In this document: positions 1 through 9,456 of the stretch, piece by piece
How the letters are laid out: every line of letters begins with the position of its first letter
Numbering within the stretch: position 1 is the first letter of the stretch
NCBI GenBank assembly: GCA_000622025.1
Contig: KK211388.1
Coordinates: forward strand, 1-64,000
DNA length: 64,000 bases
Direction of reading: 5' to 3'
Source of the DNA: Lachnospiraceae bacterium AD3010
GTDB taxonomy: Bacteria; Bacillota; Clostridia; Lachnospirales; Lachnospiraceae
Translations under genes and position numbers: made by a program
Notes under the pieces: generated by a model
Database searches by the model: none
The model's input: the letters and a program-made list of their open reading frames with translations, nothing else
What the model was told of the DNA's origin: nothing

Positions 1-171
1 TTCATTAAAAACGGTCATGTCAGCCAGATCTGACATCGCCGGTAAATCCGCCTTTTACTATATAGTCGCTTAAAAACGAAAAAGTACTACCCTGATATTA
101 ATAATTTTCCGGCAATTTTCCATCTTTGTAAAAAACGGACAAAAATGACCCGGAGGTTTTGTGGAAACCGA
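1..171. other. window edge, no gene seen
   Basis: No convincing coding region lies before the end of the PrsW-like gene at 172. The stretch is AT-rich. It contains a short dyad around 17-36, GTCAG followed by CTGAC, which could be part of a structure running off the left edge. I cannot say more. Confidence 0.4.
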
Positions 172-801
172 CTAAGAAAAATCCATCTTTCCCTGCAGCA
201 GAATGAGCCCTGCAAGGAGAATGGCGAGAGGAACGGCACTTCCGATCCATGAAATGATGCCCGGCCGGCTGACCAGGACATTGAAGACAGCGTGAAAGGT
301 GATGACGGTGCACAGAACCGCAAAGAGGCCTGTGGCCCGAAGCCAGGCACGGTCCCATAAAAAGAACAGCCCCACAGCCACCATCGCACCGCATACAACG
401 TGCATCGCTCCGGTTCCGAACCCGCGGATAAGAAGATCAAAGAGCTCCCCGGTTCCGTTGGAAGTCATAAAGCAGACGTTTTCAAAGGTGGCAAAGCCGA
501 CAGCCACCATCAGTATCCCGCTGATCGAATGCTTCTTTAAGGGTTCGAATACAAGAAGATAGAACAGCACCGGCAGGATTTTGATGATCTCCTCCACCGC
601 AGGAACGATCTCATGGGACGCGGTGACGGGATCGAGCTTAAAGACCATGGTGAAGTAACTGCTGACATAAGCGGACAGAAGACAGCTGGTCATCCCGGAG
701 AGCAGGAAGATCAGCGCCCTGCGCCAGTCTTTTTTCAGACAGAGGACAGCAAGCAATAACGGGGCGGCGAGACAGATAAAGGTATTCTCCACATAGGTCA
801 T
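172..801 (-). CDS. PrsW-like intramembrane metalloprotease
   Basis: This 209-residue multi-spanning membrane protein carries the PrsW/CAAX-like protease signature: EEIIK at residues 70-74, FATFEN at 103-108, and histidines at about 134 and 170. In Bacillus, PrsW makes the site-1 cut of an anti-sigma factor. Other family members process different membrane proteins, so the substrate here is open. The second His motif reads HAVFN, with Asn where many members have Asp. The start overlaps the end of the upstream membrane-protein gene (798-1448) by 4 bases, so the two are probably translated together. No anti-sigma substrate is encoded beside it. The family call is fairly secure; the role is unknown. 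Confidence 0.8.
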   Translation of the reverse strand: MTYVENTFICLAAPLLLAVLCLKKDWRRALIFLLSGMTSCLLSAYVSSYFTMVFKLDPVTASHEIVPAVEEIIKILPVLFYLLVFEPLKKHSISGILMVAVGFATFENVCFMTSNGTGELFDLLIRGFGTGAMHVVCGAMVAVGLFFLWDRAWLRATGLFAVLCTVITFHAVFNVLVSRPGIISWIGSAVPLAILLAGLILLQGKMDFS

Positions 802-1448
802 GGCCGCACCTCACTTTTTATGATCTTAAGATAGAAGGGAAAGCTTAAGGTGATCATAATATCGATACAGAAATAGACATACCGGAAGGCCACCCGTTCC
901 CAGAAGCAGGAAACCGTCCACAAGGCGTATTCCAGGAGGCAAAAAATAAAGACGTTCAGATACAGCAGCCGGAAGCCGCCTTTCCCGGTCTCCGTCCGCA
1001 AAAGCCCTTTCACCGCCGTATAGAGCAATATCCCCATAAGGACCGCATAAACAATGTTGCTTGCGATCTTTCCGTTTTGGATAAAGAAAACCGCCATTGC
1101 TGCGGTGAACACCGGAGCCAGCCAGGGCAGACCCTTTTTTACGGAAAACGCGGCGGCAGCGCCATCAGAGACCTCTGCCTCTCCTGCGGCACGGAGCAGC
1201 AGATACAGGAACAGCAATGCCGCGTACCAGCTCAGATCCGAAACGATGGCAATCCGGGGTATGTCTCCGAGACAAAGCAGACAGACCTGCCAGTAAAGAT
1301 CTCCCAGAAGGAAGCTGCCGTAAAAAGCAAAGAGCAGGAGATAGCTTTTCTCCCGGACCGAATGCATCCTGACAAGGGAAAAAATACCGCAGATACCGAG
1401 AACGGCGATCTGCAGAGCGTTTTCCAGGCTTTCAATGATCGCATCCAT
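798..1448 (-). CDS. multi-spanning membrane protein, function unknown
   Basis: The 216-residue protein consists of about seven hydrophobic helices joined by short charged loops. I do not recognise the family. The layout (a few residues, then regularly spaced helices with conserved-looking Trp and Tyr) resembles small bacterial sensory or histidine-kinase-associated membrane domains, but no catalytic domain follows. GGAAGG lies at the proper distance before the ATG. It is the first gene of a two-gene unit with the PrsW-like protease, which starts inside its last codons. That pairing suggests it may be the protease's partner or substrate; this is inference only. Confidence 0.6.
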   Translation of the reverse strand: MDAIIESLENALQIAVLGICGIFSLVRMHSVREKSYLLLFAFYGSFLLGDLYWQVCLLCLGDIPRIAIVSDLSWYAALLFLYLLLRAAGEAEVSDGAAAAFSVKKGLPWLAPVFTAAMAVFFIQNGKIASNIVYAVLMGILLYTAVKGLLRTETGKGGFRLLYLNVFIFCLLEYALWTVSCFWERVAFRYVYFCIDIMITLSFPFYLKIIKSEVRP

Positions 1449-1554
1449 CTTCTTTCTTCCTTCCGCCCATGCTGTTTCTGAGCCTCATGCAGATATTGAT
1501 CCTTTTCCTGCCGCAGCCCAGTATCCCGGCAGCCTCATCATAGCTGAACTGCAT
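1432..1554 (-). CDS. possible 40-residue leader ORF with HTH-like stretch
   Basis: A short reading frame runs from ATG at 1554 and ends inside the first codons of the membrane-protein gene at 1448. Its middle (YDEAAGILGCGRKRIN) looks like the helix-turn-helix of sigma region 4 or an excisionase-like domain. There is no good ribosome binding site before this ATG; an in-frame GTG a few codons upstream follows a G-rich run. It may be a translated leader coupled to the next gene, or the tail of a decayed regulator. Low certainty. Confidence 0.25.
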   Translation of the reverse strand: MQFSYDEAAGILGCGRKRINICMRLRNSMGGRKKEDGCDH

Positions 1555-1640
1555 AGTGCAGCATCGCGGCGACGTTTCCAACACTTCCCCCCGAAGTATA
1601 GTATGCGCGTATCGCTTCTGTCGATATCGCTCCCAGAACC

Positions 1641-1669
1641 ATCTTATCAGCTCTGTTCAGAAACGTCAA
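1641..1669 (-). promoter_or_regulatory. sigma-A-type promoter for the 1448/801 unit
   Basis: On the minus strand TTGACG (1664-1669) is followed after 17 bases by TAAGAT (1641-1646). It gives a leader of roughly 180 bases before the membrane-protein gene and lies back to back with the promoter of family gene A. Confidence 0.5.
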
Positions 1670-1730
1670 AACGGAAGTTTGACGATGATGCAGCTGGTTC
1701 AAGTGATAAAAAAGTGGTAAAATTTCGGAA

Positions 1731-1760
1731 GGCTCATTTTTATTCAAAGGTTGTATATAT
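1731..1760 (+). promoter_or_regulatory. shared family promoter, copy 1
   Basis: GGCTCATTT (1731-1739), 12 bases, then TGTATATAT (1752-1760). The same two blocks with the same 12-base gap precede all five members of the large charged protein family. Counting GGCTCA as a -35 box and TATATA as a -10 box gives a 17-base spacer, so the geometry is that of a sigma-70 class promoter with an unusual -35. The start codon of gene A lies 58 bases after the second block. Confidence 0.75.
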
Positions 1761-1817
1761 AAATATAATTAAGGTATCAGGTTTTGTGCCCTCAGGCGCA
1801 TCAGAAAGGACTGCGAT

Positions 1818-3563
1818 ATGCCAAAAGAAATAAAAGCGGAATTATGGGAAAAAGCGACAAACCTTGAGAAGATACAACTGGATAAAGAAAGAGCTTATAA
1901 TTATTTTCGTGAAAAAAACTATTCCTATGATCAAATAGGTTTAAGGGGTCTGGAACATTCTGAAATCATTAAGGATATCCGTAATTATTTCAAAGATGAC
2001 GAAAAATATCTAAAGCGTTTTAATGAAGGGAATCTTAACGAAGTATGGGAGGATTTGACAGGACTTCAGAAGATAAAAGAGGATAAAGAAAGAGCTTATA
2101 AATATTTTCGTGATAATAACTATACCTTTGATCAGGTAGGTTTAAACAATCAGGAACATTCTGAGATCATTAAGGAGATCTTTGATTATTTCGAAAATGA
2201 CAGAAAATATCAAAGGCGTTTTAATGAAAAGCTGTTTATTGAGGAATGGGAAAAGCTGCCAAGTTATGAGGAAAAGCTTAAATTTGACGAAGAATATACT
2301 AAATCACGAATGAAAGCTGCTGAAAACGCGGAGAAAGAAAGGCAGCATGATGAAGAATGGGAAAAGCTACCAACTTATGAGGCAAAGCTTAAATTTGACA
2401 AAGAATATACTGAATTTCAATTGAAAACGGCTAAACTCGAAAAGGATGTCAAGGCGATCTATAATATTCTCGGGAAGGAAAAGGCCTTTGGATATTTTAA
2501 GGAAAAAGGGTACGGAGAAAAGGAACTGGCTAGCTTTAATTCTTATAGGGGAGTAGGGCATGATGAATTTAAAACAATTGAAGCGGTGCCCAGAAAAGAA
2601 TTATTGTCTTACATTCAGTTATATTCTACTGAAGAAAAGCAGAAGCTTTTCCCTAAATTATATAACGAGTACTGGAATCCGGAATTCGGTACTGAGCAGG
2701 AAAAATATGAAAAAAAGAAATTAATTGACCCTGAAAGAGCGAAAAAAGAAGTGTTTGATCCTGCACCTTATTCTTTGAAAAGAGAGTACGATGCGCCTGA
2801 GGCTATTGAATGGTTACGAAAACAGCCTGAAGAAACCAGGACTTTCCTCTATCCTGATGGTGCTGTTGATATTAAGATGGCGGAGTTTAAGGAGAAAAAT
2901 CCTTCGTACAAGGGTAATGCCTATGATAAAGCCCTGTTGGATGCATTCAATGAAATTGAGAGAGCAAATTTTCAGTCGCTTGTAGAGATGAAAGACGGCA
3001 TGAACATACTTGAAGATAAGTTCAACTCGATGAGAAGTCATACGATCAGTTTATTTAATTCGAAAGAATACGATGAAATGAAACAGGCTTATCAAAAATT
3101 TGCCGAGGCCTATAACGACCTTACGACCGGAAATGATATTTACGGTATTCCCCGTAATAATCCGGACAGGTTATCCAAAGAAGATATAGAACGCCTCCGG
3201 GGCTTGAAAGATGAAATGTCCGAAAAGGCTCAGCGCTATATTGAAGCCAAAGAAAAGCAGAAGGGTGGAAAAGGAATATCGGCACATTGGACTGGACAGG
3301 GTGCCGACAGACTAGGGTTTGCAAATGCACTTGTTTCTTTCAAGCTTGAACCGGGGATCAGTGCAGTAAGTATGAATGAGAGCTTTGAAACCAAGGCTTC
3401 CAAAGGCAAAGTTAAGAAGACCACTCTGAGTCAGCTCACGGAACGCAGTGAGCGCGGCAGAAAAGGTCTCGATATCGAGATTAAAAAGATGAAAAGAGCC
3501 GATGCGAAGAAGAAACAGAGACAGCACTCTCAGGATAAGCCCAAAAAAAGTAAAGAGCTTTGA
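1818..3563 (+). CDS. large charged family protein A (581 aa)
   Basis: A lysine/glutamate-rich, probably helical protein with no signal peptide or membrane segment. The N-terminal third has two tandem repeats of about 70 residues (roughly 6-77 and 77-148) containing W-x2-L-x4-K-x2-D-KERAY and an EHSEII stretch, followed by shorter WEKLP...KLKFD units. Residues from about 300 to the end match the second half of family protein D (36172-39804), including KEVFDP-x5-KR, a WLRKQPEE stretch, the NS-KEY module at about 400 and a Lys-rich tail. AAAGGA precedes the ATG. The stop codon is only 9 bases from the carB stop on the other strand, with no terminator visible between. Function unknown. Confidence 0.85.
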   Translation: MPKEIKAELWEKATNLEKIQLDKERAYNYFREKNYSYDQIGLRGLEHSEIIKDIRNYFKDDEKYLKRFNEGNLNEVWEDLTGLQKIKEDKERAYKYFRDNNYTFDQVGLNNQEHSEIIKEIFDYFENDRKYQRRFNEKLFIEEWEKLPSYEEKLKFDEEYTKSRMKAAENAEKERQHDEEWEKLPTYEAKLKFDKEYTEFQLKTAKLEKDVKAIYNILGKEKAFGYFKEKGYGEKELASFNSYRGVGHDEFKTIEAVPRKELLSYIQLYSTEEKQKLFPKLYNEYWNPEFGTEQEKYEKKKLIDPERAKKEVFDPAPYSLKREYDAPEAIEWLRKQPEETRTFLYPDGAVDIKMAEFKEKNPSYKGNAYDKALLDAFNEIERANFQSLVEMKDGMNILEDKFNSMRSHTISLFNSKEYDEMKQAYQKFAEAYNDLTTGNDIYGIPRNNPDRLSKEDIERLRGLKDEMSEKAQRYIEAKEKQKGGKGISAHWTGQGADRLGFANALVSFKLEPGISAVSMNESFETKASKGKVKKTTLSQLTERSERGRKGLDIEIKKMKRADAKKKQRQHSQDKPKKSKEL

Positions 3564-3572
3564 TACACTGTC

Positions 3573-6500
3573 TCAGAATATTGTCGCCACCTTGATGGTG
3601 AGCTCCTCCAGAACATCAAGGAGGATCCGCACTGTATCAAGTGAGGTAAAAAGTGTGACCCCGTTTTCGATGGCGCAGCTCCTTAAGGCGCTTCCGTCCT
3701 CATAGTGCACGCCGGAAAGAATCGCACGGGTATTCACCACATAGCTCACATACCCCGAGCGTATGGACTTAAGCATCTCGTCCGACCCCTCCGAGAGCTT
3801 ATGGAGAAGCCTGGTCTTTATGCCTCTTTCCTTAAAGTACTGCGCCGTGACCGTGGTGGCCTCTATATTAAATCCCAGATCAAGAAATCTCCTTGCAAGT
3901 GGAACCCCCTCCTCCTTATCCTCATCCGCAAGTGTAAAGAGAACGGTTCCGTAATTCGGCATCTTTATCCCGGATGCGATCAGGGCCTTGTACATGGCGC
4001 GGTGGAGCTTTTCGTCATAGCCTATGGCTTCACCGGTAGACTTCATTTCCGGACTCAGATAGGAATCCATCCCCTTAAGCTTCGAAAAGGAGAAGGCCGG
4101 AGCCTTCACAAACCACATTTTTCTTTCCTCCGGATAGAGATCGAATATCCCCTGCTCCTTTAAGCTGATCCCGAGCATCACCCTTGTCGCGATGTCAGAA
4201 AGCTGATATCCCGTAGCCTTCGACAAAAAGGGTACGGTACGTGAGGATCTCGGATTGACTTCAATGATATAGACATTGTCATCATCATCAACTATGAACT
4301 GTATATTATAGAGCCCTACTATACCGATCCCTTTTCCCAGTTTTTTTGCGTATGAAAGAATAGTTCCCTTAACCCTGTCGGAAATACTGAAGGGCGGATA
4401 CACGCTGATCGAATCACCCGAGTGTACACCGGTCCTTTCCACCAGCTCCATGATCCCGGGCACGAATACATCCCTGCCGTCACAGACCGCATCCACCTCA
4501 ACCTCGCGTCCCTTAATGTACTTATCTACCAGCACCGGCTTATCAATATCCACTTCCACAGCGGTTTTCAGGTAATGCCTCATATCGGCTTCCCCCGATA
4601 CTATCTGCATTGCCCTGCCCCCGAGTACGAATGATGGCCGGACCAGAACGGGATAACCTATCTCTTCCGCAGCCCTTACCCCGGCCTCTATATCCGTTAC
4701 CGCGACTCCGGGAGGCTGGGGGATACCGAGCTTTAATAAAAGCTTTTCAAAGAGATCCCTGTTTTCCGCCCGGTCTATTGCGTCACAGTCAGTCCCTATG
4801 ACGGGAGCATCGTACTCCTTCAGGGCATCGGCCAGATTTACGGCGGTCTGTCCGCCAAGGGTGACTATCACACCCTTCGGTTTCTCAAGCTCAATGACAT
4901 TCATCACATCCTCTATGCAAAGAGGTTCAAAATACAGCTTGTCGGAGGTGGTATAGTCTGTTGATACGGTCTCCGGATTATTGTTTATGATGATGGCCTG
5001 GAAGCCCGCCTCCTTAATGGTCTTTACCGCATGTACGGTCGAATAGTCAAATTCCACGCCCTGCCCTATCCTTATGGGGCCGGAGCCTAAGACTATTACC
5101 TTTTCCTTTGTATCGGATATGGATTCGTTCTCGGACTCGTAGGTGGAATAAAAGTAAGGAATATAGCTTTCAAATTCCGATGCGCAGCTGTCGATCATCT
5201 TGTAGGTGGGAAATATACCGTACTTCTTACGAAGAAGATAGATCTCCCTCGGAGTCTTTTTCCATAGCTTTCCTATGGCTTTATCCGAGAATCCGATCCT
5301 TTTCGCATTGTAAAGAGCCTCCCTTGAAAGACTGTAACCTGCCTTTTTTAAGCTGCCTTCCGCCTCCACTATGTGCTCAAATACACGGATAAATAAGCGG
5401 TCTATACCTGTGACAGCGTGAATGGTATCAGGCTCAGTCCCCCTCCTTAAAAGCTCCGTAATGGCATAGATACGGTCATCCCGCCCTTCCCGGATATACT
5501 TTAGCATCTCATCAGTCTCCATCCGGGAAAAACGCTTGTCATAGAGATGGTAAACTCCGGTTTCCAGGGATCTTATACCCTTTAAGAGACTTTCCTCCAT
5601 GGTGCGGCCAACGCTCATAACCTCTCCCGTAGCCTTCATTTGGGTGCCAAGGCTGTTATTTGCGTCCCTGAATTTATCAAAGGGAAATCTCGGAAGCTTG
5701 GTCACTACATAATCAAGGGATGGCTCGAAGGAGGCAGGTGTATTGGCGAGCTCTATCTCATCAAGGCGGTATCCGACAGCGATCTTTGCAGACACTCTGG
5801 CTATGGGATAGCCGGAGGCCTTGGATGCAAGGGCCGATGACCTTGAAACCCGTGGATTTACTTCGATAAGGTAATAAGAAAAAGAGTTTGGATCCAGCGC
5901 AAACTGTACATTGCAGCCGCCTTCGATCTTTAAGGCCCTTATGATCTTAAGTGCGGAATCACGGAGCATATGATACTCCTTATTTGTCAGCGTCTGTGAC
6001 GGACACACGACTATGGAGTCCCCGGTATGCACTCCGACCGGATCGATATTTTCCATATTGCAGACGGTTATGGCGGTGTCATTCCCGTCGCGTATAACCT
6101 CATATTCTATCTCCTTATAGCCCCTTACGGACTTCTCGATAAGTGTCTGCCCAACAGGTGAAAGCTCCAGGGCGGTTTTCAGTATCTTTTTCAGTTCCTC
6201 CTCATTATCAGCAAAGCCTCCTCCGGTTCCCCCAAGAGTAAAAGCCGGGCGGGCAACCACAGGGTATCCTATACCGGCTGCGGCACTTAATCCTTCTTCT
6301 ATGGATTCAACTGTCATTGAGGGCAGCACCGGTTCATTAAGGCTTATACAAAGCTCCTTAAAAAGCTCCCTGTCCTCTGCCCTGTCGATACTTTCAAAGC
6401 CGGTTCCGAGAAGCTCACACCTGCATTCATCAAGTACCCCCTTGGATGAAAGCTTCATGGCAAGATTGAGTCCGGTCTGGCCTCCGATACCCGGAAGTAT

Positions 6501-6755
6501 GGCATCAGGCCTTTCGTATCTTACTATCTTTGCAAGATACTCCAGTGTCAGAGGCTCCATATATACCTTATCCGCAACGGAAGGATCCGTCATAATGGTG
6601 GCGGGATTTGAATTACAGAGTATTACCTCATAACCCTCCTCCTTTAAGGCGAGGCAGGCCTGGGTTCCTGCGTAGTCAAATTCCGCAGCCTGTCCTATAA
6701 CGATAGGTCCCGAGCCTATCACAAGTATCTTTTTTATATCCGCTCTTTTTGGCAT
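3573..6755 (-). CDS. carB: carbamoyl-phosphate synthase, large subunit
   Basis: At 1060 residues this is a full-length CarB with the two duplicated ATP-grasp halves. Each half starts with a nucleotide-binding stretch (KKILVIGSGPIVIGQ near the N-terminus, KVIVLGSGPIRIGQ near residue 550), and each has a VRPAF/VRPSF...LGG motif. It makes carbamoyl phosphate from bicarbonate, ATP and the ammonia released by CarA, feeding pyrimidine and arginine synthesis. The C-terminal allosteric domain is present. It starts where carA ends (one shared base) and is the last gene of dapF-dapL-asnB-carA-carB. Confidence 0.97.
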   Translation of the reverse strand: MPKRADIKKILVIGSGPIVIGQAAEFDYAGTQACLALKEEGYEVILCNSNPATIMTDPSVADKVYMEPLTLEYLAKIVRYERPDAILPGIGGQTGLNLAMKLSSKGVLDECRCELLGTGFESIDRAEDRELFKELCISLNEPVLPSMTVESIEEGLSAAAGIGYPVVARPAFTLGGTGGGFADNEEELKKILKTALELSPVGQTLIEKSVRGYKEIEYEVIRDGNDTAITVCNMENIDPVGVHTGDSIVVCPSQTLTNKEYHMLRDSALKIIRALKIEGGCNVQFALDPNSFSYYLIEVNPRVSRSSALASKASGYPIARVSAKIAVGYRLDEIELANTPASFEPSLDYVVTKLPRFPFDKFRDANNSLGTQMKATGEVMSVGRTMEESLLKGIRSLETGVYHLYDKRFSRMETDEMLKYIREGRDDRIYAITELLRRGTEPDTIHAVTGIDRLFIRVFEHIVEAEGSLKKAGYSLSREALYNAKRIGFSDKAIGKLWKKTPREIYLLRKKYGIFPTYKMIDSCASEFESYIPYFYSTYESENESISDTKEKVIVLGSGPIRIGQGVEFDYSTVHAVKTIKEAGFQAIIINNNPETVSTDYTTSDKLYFEPLCIEDVMNVIELEKPKGVIVTLGGQTAVNLADALKEYDAPVIGTDCDAIDRAENRDLFEKLLLKLGIPQPPGVAVTDIEAGVRAAEEIGYPVLVRPSFVLGGRAMQIVSGEADMRHYLKTAVEVDIDKPVLVDKYIKGREVEVDAVCDGRDVFVPGIMELVERTGVHSGDSISVYPPFSISDRVKGTILSYAKKLGKGIGIVGLYNIQFIVDDDDNVYIIEVNPRSSRTVPFLSKATGYQLSDIATRVMLGISLKEQGIFDLYPEERKMWFVKAPAFSFSKLKGMDSYLSPEMKSTGEAIGYDEKLHRAMYKALIASGIKMPNYGTVLFTLADEDKEEGVPLARRFLDLGFNIEATTVTAQYFKERGIKTRLLHKLSEGSDEMLKSIRSGYVSYVVNTRAILSGVHYEDGSALRSCAIENGVTLFTSLDTVRILLDVLEELTIKVATIF

Positions 6756-7867
6756 CAGCTTTTTCTTCCTTTCATAAGCCCGAGGAATTTCTGAAAGAGA
6801 TAAATACTGTCATTCGGACCCGGTGCACTCTCGGGATGATATTGTATGCCAAAGGAAGGATCCGATACGTGTTCGATCCCTTCAACAGTATTATCAAGGA
6901 TATTTATGTGGGTTGCTTTAAGATGAGCAGCCTTCAGGCTGTCCGGATCCACTGCATAGGAATGATTCTGAGATGTGATGTCTATCCGTCCTGTTTTCAG
7001 ATCCCTTACCGGATGATTTCCTCCCCTGTGGCCGAATTTCAGCTTGTACGTCCGGGCTCCGTAGGAAAGAGAAAAGATCTGGTGTCCTAAGCAGATCCCA
7101 AATGCAGGGTATCTGCCGTGCAGACGCTTAACCGTGTCTATGGTGGGCTTAACGTCCCCCGGGTCTCCTGGTCCGTTTGAAATAAAGAGTCCGTCAGGCG
7201 AAAGCGCTTCTATGCGCTCTGCATCAGTATCAAATGGAACCACGGTCACTCTGCAGCCAAGTAGTGAGAGCTGCCTTAAGATATTTTTCTTGATCCCGCA
7301 GTCAATGGCAACCACAGAATAAAGCTCCTCACCGGATGAAGGAACCTCATATATCTCCTTTGTGCTGACCCGGCTCACAAGATCCCTGCTGAAGCTGAAA
7401 TCCTTAAGTATTGACTCTGCCTCTTTATCCGGCATAGCCTCATCAGTTATCAGGACCTTGCAGCTTCCGAAGTCCCTTATCCTTCTAGTAAGCTCACGTG
7501 TATCTATCCCGTAAACCCCGGCAATGTCATACTTCTCCATTATTTCCGAGAGCGAATGGCTTGATCTATAGTTTGACGGAGTATCTGTATAGTCCCGTAC
7601 TATAAGTGCCCCGATGGACGGCGTATCGGTCTCATAGTCGTCTTCATTTACCCCGTAGTTTCCTATTACCGGATAGGTCATCACCACGGCCTGTCCTGTG
7701 TACGAGGGGTCTGATATTATCTCCTGGTAGCCTGTCATAGAGGTATTAAATACCAGCTCCAGCTTTTTTTCCGAGCTGCTCCCGAATCCGTATCCTCTGT
7801 AAACCGTGCCGTCTTCGATTATTATCTTTCGTACTGATATGCGGGAACCTTCCTCAAGTATCCTCAT
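6755..7867 (-). CDS. carA: carbamoyl-phosphate synthase, small (glutaminase) subunit
   Basis: This 370-residue protein has the CarA N-terminal domain (VYRGYGFG, FNTSMTGYQEI, SDPSYTGQ) followed by a class I glutamine amidotransferase domain with the nucleophile elbow GICLGHQ and a C-terminal HPE. It hydrolyses glutamine and passes ammonia to CarB. The chosen ATG overlaps the asnB stop by 4 bases (ATGA) and has GCGG/GGAG just upstream, giving about 10 residues before the usual start of homologues. Coupled translation with asnB and carB is likely. Confidence 0.96.
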   Translation of the reverse strand: MRILEEGSRISVRKIIIEDGTVYRGYGFGSSSEKKLELVFNTSMTGYQEIISDPSYTGQAVVMTYPVIGNYGVNEDDYETDTPSIGALIVRDYTDTPSNYRSSHSLSEIMEKYDIAGVYGIDTRELTRRIRDFGSCKVLITDEAMPDKEAESILKDFSFSRDLVSRVSTKEIYEVPSSGEELYSVVAIDCGIKKNILRQLSLLGCRVTVVPFDTDAERIEALSPDGLFISNGPGDPGDVKPTIDTVKRLHGRYPAFGICLGHQIFSLSYGARTYKLKFGHRGGNHPVRDLKTGRIDITSQNHSYAVDPDSLKAAHLKATHINILDNTVEGIEHVSDPSFGIQYHPESAPGPNDSIYLFQKFLGLMKGRKS

Positions 7868-9453
7868 ACTCCGCTATCTCCGTAATTGGTAAGGACTCTT
7901 GCACTCGGGTCGTTTACATTGCAGCCCTCCCAGTCCTTATTCGGCATCCAGAAGTCCGGTATCATCTCAGACTGTCCGGGATAGTTTTCTTCAAAGATCT
8001 CCCGGTAGAGAAGGCTTTCCTTTGTAAACGGTGCCGCGTGGGTGTATTTACTTCTTAAGCTTTCAAACTCGTCATCACTATACCTTTCCTCTGCATATTC
8101 CTTCAGGTCATCTACCATGGAATGACCCACGGCATCCGAGAATGCCGCCTTTTCACGCTGCAGTATCGGCTCCGGAAGCCACCCGTTTTCCTCAAAGGCG
8201 TGACGCAGAAGGTATTTCCCCTTATTGTAGATATTCATTTTTATGGCGGGATTCAGTCCCATTACGTACTGCACTAGCTTCAGATCACCGAATGGCACTC
8301 TGGCTTCAAGTGAATTTGCGGAAATACATCTGTCAGCCCTTAGGACATCATAGTAATGGAGCTCACGGATCCTCTTCTCTGATTCCTCCTGGAATGCCTC
8401 AGCGTTGGGGGCGAAATCCGTATATTTATAGCCGAACATCTCGTCCGATATCTCCCCGGTCAAAAGAACACGGATATCGGTATTCTCGTGGATATATTTG
8501 CAGACCAGATACATTCCCATGCTTGCTCTTATGGTTGTGATATCAAAGGTTCCGAGTATCTTTATTACCTCGGGAAGGGCAGCTATAACCTCCTCCTTTG
8601 TCATTATCACATCAGTATGCTCTGCTCCGATATACTCCGCAACCTCCCTCGCGTATTTGGAATCGATGGAATCCCTGTCCATCCCTATCGAGAAGGTACG
8701 AATGGTGGTCCTCGGCATCAGTCTCGCTGCAATGGCGCATACAAGGGAGGAATCCAGTCCTCCGGAAAGGAGGAACCCCAAAGGTGCATCGGCATCCAGC
8801 CTTTTACTTACACCGTTTACGAGAAGCTCTCTTATATTTTCCGAAGCCTTATCCGCGTCATCCGCACTGACAAGTGTCACTCCGGCCGGATCGCGGTAGC
8901 GTATAAATTCACCGTTCTTATAGTAATATCCGGGCGGGAAGGGATATACCTTTTCAACTATATCCACAATCCCCTTCGGTTCGGAGCAGAATACTATGGA
9001 ACCGTTTGAAAGATATCCGTAGTAAAGAGGCCTTATACCGATCGGGTCTCTTGCGGCCACAAGCTTCCCGGTCTTACTGTCATAGATTACAAGGGCAAAT
9101 TCCGCATCCAGCCTTCCGAAAAGGGATACACCGTATTCCTCAAAAAGAGGCAGTATTATCTCACAGTCGGAATTACTTACGAATCTGTGTCCTTTTCCGA
9201 TAAGCTCCTTTCGCTGCTCTCTCCAGCAGTATATCTCTCCGTTGCAGACAACCTTATTGTCTTTATACGAAAAAGGCTGCATCCCGTAGGCCGTAAGCCC
9301 CATTATCGCAAGTCTGTTAAAGCCGAGGAGCGTATTTCCGCACTCCTCCATCCTTGTCATATCGGGTCCCCTGGAGGTAAGTCTTTCTAGGCACTCTTTT
9401 GCTTTTTCAATAGTTACCGCTGTTTTGTCTTCAAAACCGATTATCGCACACAT
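7864..9453 (-). CDS. asnB: glutamine-hydrolysing asparagine synthase B
   Basis: The 529-residue protein begins MCAIIGFED, so Cys2 is the N-terminal nucleophile of the class II glutaminase. NRLAIMG and CNGEIY follow. The synthetase half has the PP-loop LLSGGLDSSLV near residue 230. It converts aspartate and glutamine to asparagine. Being in one operon with dapL/dapF and carAB puts three aspartate- or glutamine-consuming steps under one promoter. Length and motif order fit the E. coli AsnB type rather than the larger Bacillus AsnO/AsnH types. Confidence 0.94.
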   Translation of the reverse strand: MCAIIGFEDKTAVTIEKAKECLERLTSRGPDMTRMEECGNTLLGFNRLAIMGLTAYGMQPFSYKDNKVVCNGEIYCWREQRKELIGKGHRFVSNSDCEIILPLFEEYGVSLFGRLDAEFALVIYDSKTGKLVAARDPIGIRPLYYGYLSNGSIVFCSEPKGIVDIVEKVYPFPPGYYYKNGEFIRYRDPAGVTLVSADDADKASENIRELLVNGVSKRLDADAPLGFLLSGGLDSSLVCAIAARLMPRTTIRTFSIGMDRDSIDSKYAREVAEYIGAEHTDVIMTKEEVIAALPEVIKILGTFDITTIRASMGMYLVCKYIHENTDIRVLLTGEISDEMFGYKYTDFAPNAEAFQEESEKRIRELHYYDVLRADRCISANSLEARVPFGDLKLVQYVMGLNPAIKMNIYNKGKYLLRHAFEENGWLPEPILQREKAAFSDAVGHSMVDDLKEYAEERYSDDEFESLRSKYTHAAPFTKESLLYREIFEENYPGQSEMIPDFWMPNKDWEGCNVNDPSARVLTNYGDSGV

Positions 9454-9456
9454 ATT

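Noticed and set aside
1-50. Possible third copy of the dapF/pyrG leader
   Set aside because: ACGGTCAT, CTGACAT and CGCCGG recur, but spacing differs, no terminator or promoter is visible and no gene follows in the right direction.
1538-1747. 69-codon minus-strand ORF upstream of the membrane protein gene
   Set aside because: It spans the promoter TTGACG-17-TAAGAT and lacks a ribosome binding site.
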